Shown here: positions 1 through 6,400 of the stretch, in pieces | How the letters are laid out: every line of letters begins with the position of its first letter | How positions within the stretch are numbered: position 1 is the first letter of the stretch | NCBI GenBank assembly: GCA_958441075.1 | Contig: CAUCBQ010000117.1 | Coordinates: 1 to 6,572, forward strand | Source of the DNA: an uncultured Clostridiaceae bacterium | GTDB lineage: Bacteria > Bacillota > Clostridia > Lachnospirales > Lachnospiraceae | Length of the DNA stretch: 6,572 nucleotides | Reading direction: 5' to 3' | The notes under the pieces: model-generated | The model's database searches: none | Seen by the model: only the letters and a program-made list of their open reading frames with translations | Told to the model about the DNA's origin: nothing | Translations under genes and position numbers: made by a program

Positions 1-1077
1 CCTCCGGAGTCCGGTAAGGATTTCGTGGCTCAGTTAGAGGAAAAGATGGCCCAGATCGGCGTAGGAAAAGTGGCTTCCGTTATGGGACGTTACTATGCAA
101 TGGACCGTGATAAGAGATGGGACCGTGTAGAGCTGGCTTATAAGGCTCTTACCAAGGGCGAAGGAAAGACAGCTGAGAGCGCAACGGCCGGTATTCAGGC
201 TTCCTATGATGACGGCAAGGCAGATGAGTTTGTAGTGCCTTTCGTTGTGACAGAAAACGGCGCTCCCAGAGCCTCAATTAAGGACGGCGATTCCGTTGTG
301 TTCTTTAACTTCCGTCCGGACCGTGCAAGAGAGATCACTCATGCATTCTGCGATGATGAATTTGACGGCTTTGTGAGAGAGAAAAAGCTGGATCTGGTTT
401 ATGTCTGCTTTACAGATTATGATGAAACCATTACAAATAAGCTGGTGGCATTTAAGAAGGAGCAGATCACCAATACATTTGGAGAATTTCTGGCTGCCAA
501 CGGCAAGAAGCAGGTTCGTATTGCCGAGACAGAGAAGTATGCTCATGTTACCTTCTTCTTTAACGGCGGCGTAGAGGAGCCCAATGAGGGTGAGGACCGC
601 ATTCTGGTACCTTCTCCAAAGGAAGTGGCTACCTATGATTTAAAGCCTGAGATGAGTGCAAACGGCGTATGTGATAAGCTGACAGAGGCTATCCGCTCCG
701 GTAAGTATGATGTAGTGATTATCAACTTTGCAAACCCGGATATGGTAGGTCATACAGGCGTGGAGAATGCAGCCATCAAGGCTATCGAGACCGTTGACGC
801 CTGTGTGGGAAAAGCGGTAGAGGCTGTAAAGGAAGCAGACGGAGTAATGTTTATCTGTGCAGATCATGGAAATGCAGAACAGTTAGTAGATTATGAGACA
901 GGCGAGCCATTTACTGCTCATACTACAAATCCGGTTCCATTTATCCTTGTAAATGCAGATCCTTCCTATAAGCTTCGTGAGGGCGGCGCTCTCTGCGACA
1001 TCGCTCCTACCCTGATTGAGCTGATGGGACTGGAGCAGCCTGAGGAGATGACTGGTAAGTCTCTTCTGGTGAAATAA
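1..1077 (+). CDS. gpmI: 2,3-bisphosphoglycerate-independent phosphoglycerate mutase (5' end outside window)
   Basis: Cytoplasmic glycolytic enzyme that interconverts 3- and 2-phosphoglycerate using two Mn ions. The reading frame is open from base 1 (PPESGKDF precedes the GTG at 25), so that GTG is an internal codon and the gene starts upstream. 358 residues are visible; the family is usually about 510, so roughly 155 N-terminal residues are missing, including the segment with the phosphorylated serine. Numbering from the first visible codon, conserved pieces are GRYYAMDRDKRWDR (29-42), FRPDRAR (104-110, substrate arginines), ETEKYAHVTFFFNGG (176-190), the metal ligands in NPDMVGH (D247, H251), CADHGNAE (D288, H289) and AHTTNPVPF (H307). 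These match the family pattern in order and spacing, and no lesion is seen. Clostridial gpmI often ends a gap-pgk-tpiA-gpmI operon; that upstream context is not visible. It is convergent with the next gene. Confidence 0.97.
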   Translation, partial: PPESGKDFVAQLEEKMAQIGVGKVASVMGRYYAMDRDKRWDRVELAYKALTKGEGKTAESATAGIQASYDDGKADEFVVPFVVTENGAPRASIKDGDSVVFFNFRPDRAREITHAFCDDEFDGFVREKKLDLVYVCFTDYDETITNKLVAFKKEQITNTFGEFLAANGKKQVRIAETEKYAHVTFFFNGGVEEPNEGEDRILVPSPKEVATYDLKPEMSANGVCDKLTEAIRSGKYDVVIINFANPDMVGHTGVENAAIKAIETVDACVGKAVEAVKEADGVMFICADHGNAEQLVDYETGEPFTAHTTNPVPFILVNADPSYKLREGGALCDIAPTLIELMGLEQPEEMTGKSLLVK

Positions 1078-1087
1078 GAAGTCCGGT

Positions 1088-1140
1088 AAAATAAGAAAAA
1101 TAATTGGCGGAGCGGTTTGTTCTATAAACCGCTCCGCCAA
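1088..1140 (-). terminator. Intrinsic terminator hairpin between convergent genes
   Basis: A perfect 15-bp inverted repeat has its left arm at 1104-1118 (TTGGCGGAGCGGTTT) and right arm at 1126-1140, with a 7-nt loop (GTTCTAT) at 1119-1125. Read on the minus strand, the stem is followed by TTATTTTTCTTATTTT, a good U-tract, so it should end the transporter transcript that stops at 1210. Read on the plus strand, the stem is followed by an A-rich run, and the first T-rich stretch (from about 1157) begins some 16 nt later. Its efficiency for gpmI is therefore less certain. This 132-bp interval holds no gene. Confidence 0.85.
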
Positions 1141-1209
1141 AAAATAAATCAGATATGTTTTTATTTTCTGTTTCGTCTTTTACATCTGAAATTCACAGTT
1201 AATTCCCTT

Positions 1210-2088
1210 CTATTTTATCTGAAGCCCAATAACCCCGGCCATAAAGGATATGGTTCCGCCTATAATCCATGGGGTGACTGCCTCATGAAAGAAAAGTACG
1301 CCCCAGATAATGGCAAATACCGCCATCATACTCTGGATCACAGGAACCATATAAAAGGGGACAAGGGGGATGGCCTTGGCGTTGAGATAGAATCCCATTC
1401 CCGTAATAAAGCCGAAGGCCAGAACAGCCAGAATACAGGCCAGATCGGGCCGTGCAAAGACCAGCTCTCCGGACAGTACGGGCCCGGCAGCCGGGATCAG
1501 GGCAAAGAGGCCGGAGAGAGTAAAGAGAGCCAGATTGCTGTCAATAATATCCAGCCGTCCTGCTACCATTTTCTGGGACAGCACATGACAGCCTGCGCAG
1601 ATGCCTGACAGGATAAACAGGCCGGTAAAAAGGAGGTTTTCTTTGAAAAACACATCCAGAGGGCGGCCGTTTAAGGAGATGCACAGCACGCCGCCTATAC
1701 AGAGAAAGATACAAAATACCTTCCGGGGCGACAGTTTTTCTTTAAAAACAAGTACGCTTATCAGCGTTAAAAACAGGGTCTGTGCGGGCTGGGTAACAAT
1801 ATTTCCATAGGACAGCCCGTGGCTTAAGGCATAATTTTCCGTCAGGTAGGCCATCCACTTGATAAAGGCGCCGAAAAGAATCCATTTCCAGCAGGATAGA
1901 AGGGCTGCTTTCATGTTTTTCTGGAAGGGCTGTCTCAGGATCAGCTTTAAAAGCAGCAGCCACATGACGCCGAAGAGAAAGCGGAAGAAGGTGATCCATG
2001 AGGCGTTAAAATAAGGGCTGATCAGCTTGACGCAGGTACCGCCGAAGCTGAACATCAGGGCGACACAGAGCAGATAGATATATCCCAT
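1210..2088 (-). CDS. EamA/DMT-superfamily transporter
   Basis: Integral membrane transporter of the drug/metabolite (DMT) superfamily, 292 residues, the usual size for the ten-helix EamA architecture. Hydrophobic segments lie near residues 2-21, 30-51, 66-84, 92-115, 122-139, 152-171, 184-204, 216-232, 243-266 and 272-290, forming two EamA repeats. Each repeat ends with the typical acidic signature: FKEKLSPRK (115-123) followed by a glycine-rich helix, and FHEAVTPW (267-274) followed by another. The ATG at 2086-2088 is supported by an AAAGGAG site 9 nt upstream and by an extended -10 promoter. The substrate cannot be read from sequence; relatives export amino acids, nucleosides or other metabolites. 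It is a monocistronic, stand-alone gene, convergent with gpmI and divergent from the ABC operon. The family call is secure; the function is open. Confidence 0.93.
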   Translation of the reverse strand: MGYIYLLCVALMFSFGGTCVKLISPYFNASWITFFRFLFGVMWLLLLKLILRQPFQKNMKAALLSCWKWILFGAFIKWMAYLTENYALSHGLSYGNIVTQPAQTLFLTLISVLVFKEKLSPRKVFCIFLCIGGVLCISLNGRPLDVFFKENLLFTGLFILSGICAGCHVLSQKMVAGRLDIIDSNLALFTLSGLFALIPAAGPVLSGELVFARPDLACILAVLAFGFITGMGFYLNAKAIPLVPFYMVPVIQSMMAVFAIIWGVLFFHEAVTPWIIGGTISFMAGVIGLQIK

Positions 2089-2097
2089 AGCAGGTTT

Positions 2098-2104
2098 CTC
2101 CTTT
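2098..2104 (-). promoter_or_regulatory. Ribosome binding site of the EamA transporter
   Basis: AAAGGAG on the minus strand, 9 nt before the ATG at 2088. It fixes the start of the transporter. Confidence 0.85.
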
Positions 2105-2122
2105 GAATGAACATTTGTTTCT

Positions 2123-2152
2123 ATTATAGCAAAATTTGAAAAAAATGGGTAA
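2123..2152 (-). promoter_or_regulatory. Sigma-A-type promoter of the EamA transporter (extended -10)
   Basis: On the minus strand a perfect TATAAT (+ strand 2123-2128) is preceded by TGC (2129-2131), an extended -10. A poor -35 match, TTACCC, lies at 2147-2152 with 18-bp spacing, or TACCCA with 17 bp. A consensus extended -10 commonly compensates for a weak -35. Transcription would begin near 2116, giving a leader of roughly 27 nt that contains only the ribosome binding site, so there is no room for a riboswitch. Confidence 0.7.
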
Positions 2153-2164
2153 GAAAAATTTCTT
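2151..2164. other. Short dyad between divergent promoters
   Basis: AAGAAA (2151-2156), a 2-bp centre, then TTTCTT (2159-2164) form a 6-bp inverted repeat at the upstream edge of the leftward promoter's -35 position. It could be a small operator, but the stretch is A/T-rich and such dyads arise by chance. Confidence 0.2.
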
Positions 2165-2199
2165 TCTTCCGGCCTCTTCCATTTTCCATCCAGATCAGT

Positions 2200-2205
2200 T
2201 ACAAT
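2200..2205 (+). promoter_or_regulatory. Possible -10 element for the rightward operon
   Basis: TACAAT matches five of six bases of the sigma-A -10 and lies 61 nt before the ABC transporter start. No convincing -35 sits 16-18 bp upstream; CTTCCA at 2176-2181 matches three of six. This is the best candidate in the gap, but it is weak, and the true promoter may need an activator. Confidence 0.35.
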
Positions 2206-2252
2206 AAAAAGATGACTGCCTGAGAATGCGTGTCGAAGGCAAAAACAAAACA

Positions 2253-2258
2253 GGGGAG
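2253..2258 (+). promoter_or_regulatory. Ribosome binding site of the ABC transporter
   Basis: GGGGAG with an 8-nt spacer before the ATG at 2267. It supports this start over the in-frame ATG at 2285, where the purine-rich AAAAGGA runs directly into the codon with no spacing. Confidence 0.8.
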
Positions 2259-2266
2259 AGAGTGAT

Positions 2267-4042
2267 ATGAATACGAAAAAAGGAATGAAAGCGGGAAAGC
2301 TGCTAAAGAGCTTTCTTCCATATTATGGAAAGTACAAGAAGATCCTGATTCTGGATCTGTTCTGTGCAGCATTGACAACATTGGGGGAACTGGTGCTTCC
2401 TCTGATCCTGCGGTTTATTACCAATCAGGGAATGCAGGATCTGGCTTCCTTAACCACAGGACTTGTGGTAAAAATCGGCCTGCTGTATCTGATCCTTCGG
2501 GTGATTGACTCGCTGGCTGCCTACTATATGGCATATACGGGTCATGTGATGGGCGTATATATTGAAACGGATATGCGCCAGGACGCCTTTGAGCATCTGC
2601 AGATGCTGTCTGACAGCTACTACAGCAATACCAAGGTGGGACAGATTATGTCCAGAATCACCAGCGACCTGTTTGACGTGACGGAATTTTCACACCACTG
2701 TCCGGAGGAGTTTTTTATTGCCGTTTTAAAGGGAATGGTGTCTTTTGTGATTTTGTCGGGAATCAATCTGGAGCTGACCCTGCTCATTTTCCTTATGATC
2801 CCCATTATGATTATTTCCTGTACCTGGTTTAACATGAAGGTAAAAGCGGCGTTCCGGCTCCAGAGAAATCAGATAGGCGAGCTGAATGCCCAGATTGAGG
2901 ATACCCTTTTAGGCAACCGGGTTGTCCGTGCCTTTGCCAATGAACCGGTGGAGATTGAGAAGTTCGGAAAAGGCAATCAGGAGTTTATGAGGATTAAAAA
3001 GCATACCTACCGGTATATGGCGGCCTTTCAGATTACCACCCGTTCCTTTGACGGACTGATGTATGTGCTGGTGATCGTGGCCGGAGGCCTGTTTATGATT
3101 AACGGAAGGATCGCGCCGGGAGATCTGGTGGCCTATACCCTGTATGTGACTACGCTTTTAACTACCATCCGCCGTATTATCGAGTTTGCGGAGCAGTTCC
3201 AGAGAGGTATGACGGGTATTGAGCGTTTTCAGGAAATCATGGATGTGACCCCGGATATTAAAGACAAAAAGGGTGCGAAGCCTCTTAACGATGTGAAGGG
3301 AAGCATTGAATTTGACCATGTAAGCTTTGAATATGCGGACGATCATACACAGGTGCTGGATGATATCTGCTTAAAGATCCGTCCCGGCGAGCGGATCGCC
3401 CTGGTAGGTCCTTCCGGAGGCGGAAAGACCACGCTGTGCAATCTTCTTCCCAGATTTTATGATACTACAGGGGGAACGATTTCCATTGACGGAAGGGATG
3501 TAAAGGAGATCACGCTGCGAAGCCTCCGCTCCAATATCGGGGTGGTGCAGCAGGATGTATACCTGTTTTCGGGAACCGTATTTGAAAATATCCTCTATGG
3601 CCGTCCGGGAGCTTCCAGAGAGGATGTAATCCAGGCCGCTAAAATGGCAGGCGCCCATGAATTTATCACGGAATTAAAGGACGGCTATGACACCTATGTG
3701 GGAGAGAGGGGCGTAAAGCTGTCCGGAGGACAGAAGCAGCGCATCAGTATTGCCCGGGTATTTCTTAAAAATCCTGCCATTCTGATTCTGGATGAAGCTA
3801 CGTCGGCCCTGGACAATGAGAGTGAATATCTGGTATCGCAGTCACTGGAAAAGCTGGCTGAGGGCCGCACTACCCTGACCATTGCCCACCGTCTGACGAC
3901 GATTCAGGGAGCGGACCGGATTCTGGTGCTTTCAGGAAACCAGATTGTGGAGGAAGGAAACCACGGAGAGCTTCTTGAAAAGAAGGGAATGTATTATCAG
4001 CTTTATATGACAGCCAACCGGTTAAATCAGGGGTTGAACTGA
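2267..4042 (+). CDS. ABC exporter half-transporter (fused membrane domain and ATPase)
   Basis: 591-residue type IV (ABCB/MsbA-like) exporter protomer, which acts in the cytoplasmic membrane as a homo- or heterodimer. The membrane domain (about 20-310) has six hydrophobic segments near 26-48, 66-88, 150-166, 168-188, 260-279 and 285-304. The ATPase domain (about 345-585) is complete: Walker A GPSGGGKT (381-388), Q-loop in VVQQD (426-430), signature LSGGQ (485-489), Walker B ILILD plus catalytic glutamate E510, D-loop SALD (513-516) and H-loop H541. With an intact glutamate and signature it looks competent as a homodimer; no partner half-transporter is adjacent. The substrate is unknown; relatives move drugs, lipids or peptides. 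It is the first gene of the rightward operon, with the DegV gene 17 nt downstream. The family call is firm; any specific substrate name would be a guess. Confidence 0.95.
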   Translation: MNTKKGMKAGKLLKSFLPYYGKYKKILILDLFCAALTTLGELVLPLILRFITNQGMQDLASLTTGLVVKIGLLYLILRVIDSLAAYYMAYTGHVMGVYIETDMRQDAFEHLQMLSDSYYSNTKVGQIMSRITSDLFDVTEFSHHCPEEFFIAVLKGMVSFVILSGINLELTLLIFLMIPIMIISCTWFNMKVKAAFRLQRNQIGELNAQIEDTLLGNRVVRAFANEPVEIEKFGKGNQEFMRIKKHTYRYMAAFQITTRSFDGLMYVLVIVAGGLFMINGRIAPGDLVAYTLYVTTLLTTIRRIIEFAEQFQRGMTGIERFQEIMDVTPDIKDKKGAKPLNDVKGSIEFDHVSFEYADDHTQVLDDICLKIRPGERIALVGPSGGGKTTLCNLLPRFYDTTGGTISIDGRDVKEITLRSLRSNIGVVQQDVYLFSGTVFENILYGRPGASREDVIQAAKMAGAHEFITELKDGYDTYVGERGVKLSGGQKQRISIARVFLKNPAILILDEATSALDNESEYLVSQSLEKLAEGRTTLTIAHRLTTIQGADRILVLSGNQIVEEGNHGELLEKKGMYYQLYMTANRLNQGLN

Positions 4043-4048
4043 AAGGAG
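4042..4048 (+). promoter_or_regulatory. Ribosome binding site of the DegV-family gene
   Basis: AAAGGAG begins at the last base of the ABC transporter stop codon and lies 11 nt before the ATG at 4060. Confidence 0.8.
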
Positions 4049-4059
4049 AACGTATTAAT

Positions 4060-4929
4060 ATGAGAATAGCAGCAGCTACGGACAGCAACAGCGGCATTAC
4101 CCAGGAGCAGGCAAAACAGCTGGGAGTCCATGTGCTTCCCATGCCCTTTATGATTGACGGACAGATGTACTATGAAGGCGTGGATCTGACCCATGAGGAG
4201 TTTTTCAGACGGATGGAGGAGGGAGCGGATATTACTACCTCTCAGCCGTCTCCCGGCGAGGTTACCGATTTCTGGGATAAACTGCTGGAGGAATACGATG
4301 CAGTAGTGTACATTCCCATGTCCAGCGGTTTAAGCGGCTCCTGCCAGACCGCCATGCTTCTGGCAGAGGACTATGAGGAAAAGGTATATGTAGTCAATAA
4401 CCAGCGTATTTCTGTTACACAGATGCAATCTGTACTGGATGCGAGAGATCTGGCCGAAAAGGGATATACGGCGGCTCAGATCCGTGATATTTTGGAGGAA
4501 ACGAAATTTGACAGCTCCATTTATGTTACTGTGACTACTTTAAAATATCTTAAAAAAGGAGGGCGCATTACTCCGGCGGCTGCAATGCTGGGAACCCTTC
4601 TGCAGATCAAGCCGGTTCTTACCATTCAGGGAGATAAGCTGGATGCATTTTCCAAGGCCAGAACCCTAAAGCAGGGAAAAACGATTATGATGACTGCTCT
4701 TAAAAAGGATCTGGAAACACGCTTTCATGATCCCCAGGCCCGCCATACCTGGCTGGAGATTGCTTACACCTGCAGTGATGAGATGGCTCAGGAGTTTAAG
4801 GAAGCAGTGGCCGAATGCTATCCGGAGGCAGATATCTGCATGGCGCCCCTGTCCTTGAGTATTGCCTGCCATATCGGGCCGGGCTGCCTTGCTGTGGCCT
4901 GCAGCGGTCGTTTAAAGGAGCTGGATTAG
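4060..4929 (+). CDS. DegV family (FakB-like) fatty-acid-binding protein
   Basis: 289 residues, the normal DegV length, cytoplasmic, with no signal peptide. Family hallmarks in order: N-terminal TDSNSGIT (7-14), TTSQPSPGE (59-67), SSGLSGSCQTA (88-98), LKYLKKGGRI (161-170) and CHIGPG (270-275). In characterised FakB proteins, a Thr/Ser pair, a Ser of the SSGLSGS loop, an Arg and the His of the HxGPG motif bind the fatty-acid carboxylate. The counterparts here are T60/S61, S92, R169 and H271, all present. FakB presents fatty acids to the kinase FakA for phosphorylation and entry into phospholipid synthesis. No fakA is in the window, and genomes usually carry several DegV paralogues, so the specific lipid and role are unproven. 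It sits between an ABC exporter and a sensor kinase, 1 nt from the latter, which suggests co-expression. Cysteines at 260, 270, 276 and 281 cluster near the C terminus. Confidence 0.93.
   Translation: MRIAAATDSNSGITQEQAKQLGVHVLPMPFMIDGQMYYEGVDLTHEEFFRRMEEGADITTSQPSPGEVTDFWDKLLEEYDAVVYIPMSSGLSGSCQTAMLLAEDYEEKVYVVNNQRISVTQMQSVLDARDLAEKGYTAAQIRDILEETKFDSSIYVTVTTLKYLKKGGRITPAAAMLGTLLQIKPVLTIQGDKLDAFSKARTLKQGKTIMMTALKKDLETRFHDPQARHTWLEIAYTCSDEMAQEFKEAVAECYPEADICMAPLSLSIACHIGPGCLAVACSGRLKELD
4914..4920 (+). promoter_or_regulatory. Ribosome binding site that fixes the TTG start of the kinase
   Basis: AAAGGAG lies inside the last codons of the DegV gene, 10 nt before the TTG at 4931. The ATG at 4944 is out of frame, and the first in-frame ATG (4982, codon 18) lacks a comparable site and would remove the basic N-terminal stretch, so TTG is preferred. 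Confidence 0.75.
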
Positions 4930-4930
4930 A

Positions 4931-6400
4931 TTGAAAAAGAAGAAATGGCTGGAGCGGTTTAAGCTGCGGGGCAGAAGCGTTATGCTTCCCATGGCTCTTT
5001 TGATGATTCTGATTGCTTTGATGCCCATGTTTTTGCAGGCCATGATCAGCCGCAGGGCCTTTAATCAGGCACAGCTGGAGGCAAGGGGCATTGAGATACA
5101 GAATCAGTGCCTGATTTTAAGCAGCCGTCTGATGCATTCCGGTTATATGACCTCGGATAAGGGAAACACCATGGAGCTGGACGCCCGTATGCAGACCATT
5201 GCGGACATTTACAATGGGCGGATCGTGATTGTAAACAGCAGCTTTAAGATTATAAAGGATACCTTTAATCTGGCTGTGGGAAAGTATTACGTTTCTGAGG
5301 AGGTCATCCGCTGCTTTAACGGGGAGACGAACAGCCGTATGAACCAGGAGATGGGCTATCTGACCCAGACCATCCCTATCCACAGCGCTTCAGATAAGAA
5401 GAAGGTTGCAGGAGTTATGGTGGTTACGGCTTCTACGAAAAATATTTCCGCACTTATGGACAGGGTCCAGGGAAGCACCCAGCTGTTTTTGCTGGGCATG
5501 ATCCTTGTGGTGGCAGTCTGTTCCATGGCAGCAGTATTCTTCCTTGTGCGGCCCTTTAAGCGGCTTCTGGCCTCCTTTGAGCGCGTTTCCTATGGAGATC
5601 TGGATACGGATATTATGGAGGATGCCTACAAAGAAACAAGCCAGCTTTCGCAGGCTGTGCAGAAATCCCTGCGAAAGCTTAAGGCAGTGGATCAGTCCAG
5701 GCAGGAGTTTGTATCCAACGTATCCCATGAGCTGAAAACCCCCATTACATCGATCCGGGTGCTGGCGGATTCTCTCATGAGTATGGAAGAGGTGCCGGTG
5801 GAGCTGTACCGGGAGTTTATGGCGGATATTTCCGATGAGGTGGACCGGGAAAATCAGATTATCACAGACCTTCTGACTCTTGTGAAGATGGATAAATCTG
5901 CCCAGAGCCAGATGAATATTATCCAGTCTAATATAAACGAAGAGCTGGAGCTGATTTTAAAGCGTCTGCGTCCCATTGCCAAGCGAAGCAATGTGGAGCT
6001 GATTTTTGAGAGCATCAGAGAAGTAACCGGAGATGTGGACCGGGTGAAATTTTCTCTGGCAGTGTCCAATCTGGTAGAAAATGCGATCAAGTATAATGTA
6101 GATTCCGGCTGGGTCCGGGTTACTCTGGACGCAGATCACAAATATTTTTATATCCGTGTGGCAGATTCCGGCATTGGGATTCCACAGGATTGTATGGATC
6201 ATATTTTTGAGCGGTTTTTCCGTGTGGATAAGGCACGGTCCAGAGAGGTGGGGGGCACAGGCCTTGGCCTTGCCATTACGCAGAATGTAATCCAGATGCA
6301 TCACGGTATTATTGATGCGGAGAGCACACCGGGAGAAGGGACAACCTTCAGTGTGCGTATCCCCTTAAATTATGTGCCCAGACAGGAGGATAAACCATGA
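4931..6400 (+). CDS. Membrane sensor histidine kinase (HAMP-HisKA-HATPase, PhoR/WalK-like)
   Basis: 489 residues from a TTG start. A basic N terminus (KKKKWLERFKLRGR) precedes TM1 (about 18-38). An extracytoplasmic domain (about 40-184) is followed by TM2 (about 185-206), HAMP (about 206-258), HisKA with phospho-acceptor H266 in VSHELKTP, and a HATPase_c domain with N box NLVENAIKYN (380-389), G1 DSGIGIP (412-418), F box FERFFR (426-431) and G2 GGTGLGL (441-447). All catalytic motifs are intact, so it should autophosphorylate. There is no PAS domain between HAMP and HisKA, unlike WalK. The outer domain has a Cache-like look (GRIVIVNSSFKIIKDT near 96-111), but its ligand is unknown. The gene starts 1 nt after DegV and overlaps the lipoprotein start by 4 nt. 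No response regulator gene lies upstream in the operon; it may be downstream of the window or elsewhere. Confidence 0.95.
   Translation: MKKKKWLERFKLRGRSVMLPMALLMILIALMPMFLQAMISRRAFNQAQLEARGIEIQNQCLILSSRLMHSGYMTSDKGNTMELDARMQTIADIYNGRIVIVNSSFKIIKDTFNLAVGKYYVSEEVIRCFNGETNSRMNQEMGYLTQTIPIHSASDKKKVAGVMVVTASTKNISALMDRVQGSTQLFLLGMILVVAVCSMAAVFFLVRPFKRLLASFERVSYGDLDTDIMEDAYKETSQLSQAVQKSLRKLKAVDQSRQEFVSNVSHELKTPITSIRVLADSLMSMEEVPVELYREFMADISDEVDRENQIITDLLTLVKMDKSAQSQMNIIQSNINEELELILKRLRPIAKRSNVELIFESIREVTGDVDRVKFSLAVSNLVENAIKYNVDSGWVRVTLDADHKYFYIRVADSGIGIPQDCMDHIFERFFRVDKARSREVGGTGLGLAITQNVIQMHHGIIDAESTPGEGTTFSVRIPLNYVPRQEDKP
6384..6390 (+). promoter_or_regulatory. Ribosome binding site of the lipoprotein gene
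   Basis: AGGAGGA within the end of the kinase gene, 6 nt before the ATG at 6397. It is one of the strongest sites in the window. Confidence 0.85.

Noticed and set aside
25..27. GTG as the start of gpmI
   Set aside because: The frame continues upstream to base 1 with conserved family residues (PPESGK), and the protein would lack its N-terminal third. The gene is cut by the window edge, not truncated.
1117..1608. Plus-strand open frame of 163 codons
   Set aside because: It lies mostly opposite the EamA transporter, starts within the terminator loop region, lacks a ribosome binding site, and its product is polar low-complexity sequence typical of the antisense of a membrane protein gene.
2089..2266. 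Riboswitch or leader RNA upstream of either divergent gene
   Set aside because: The leftward leader is only about 27 nt. The rightward leader is about 50-55 nt if TACAAT is used, and shows no conserved aptamer-like helices or terminator hairpin.
2275..2282. A-run followed by G near the ABC transporter start as a slippery frameshift site
   Set aside because: The zero frame reads AAA AAA GGA, not the A AAA AAG register needed for -1 slippage. The full-length protein is intact without any shift.
5390..5728. Minus-strand open frame of 112 codons inside the kinase gene
   Set aside because: It is antisense to the intact kinase coding sequence and has no recognisable domain or initiation signal.
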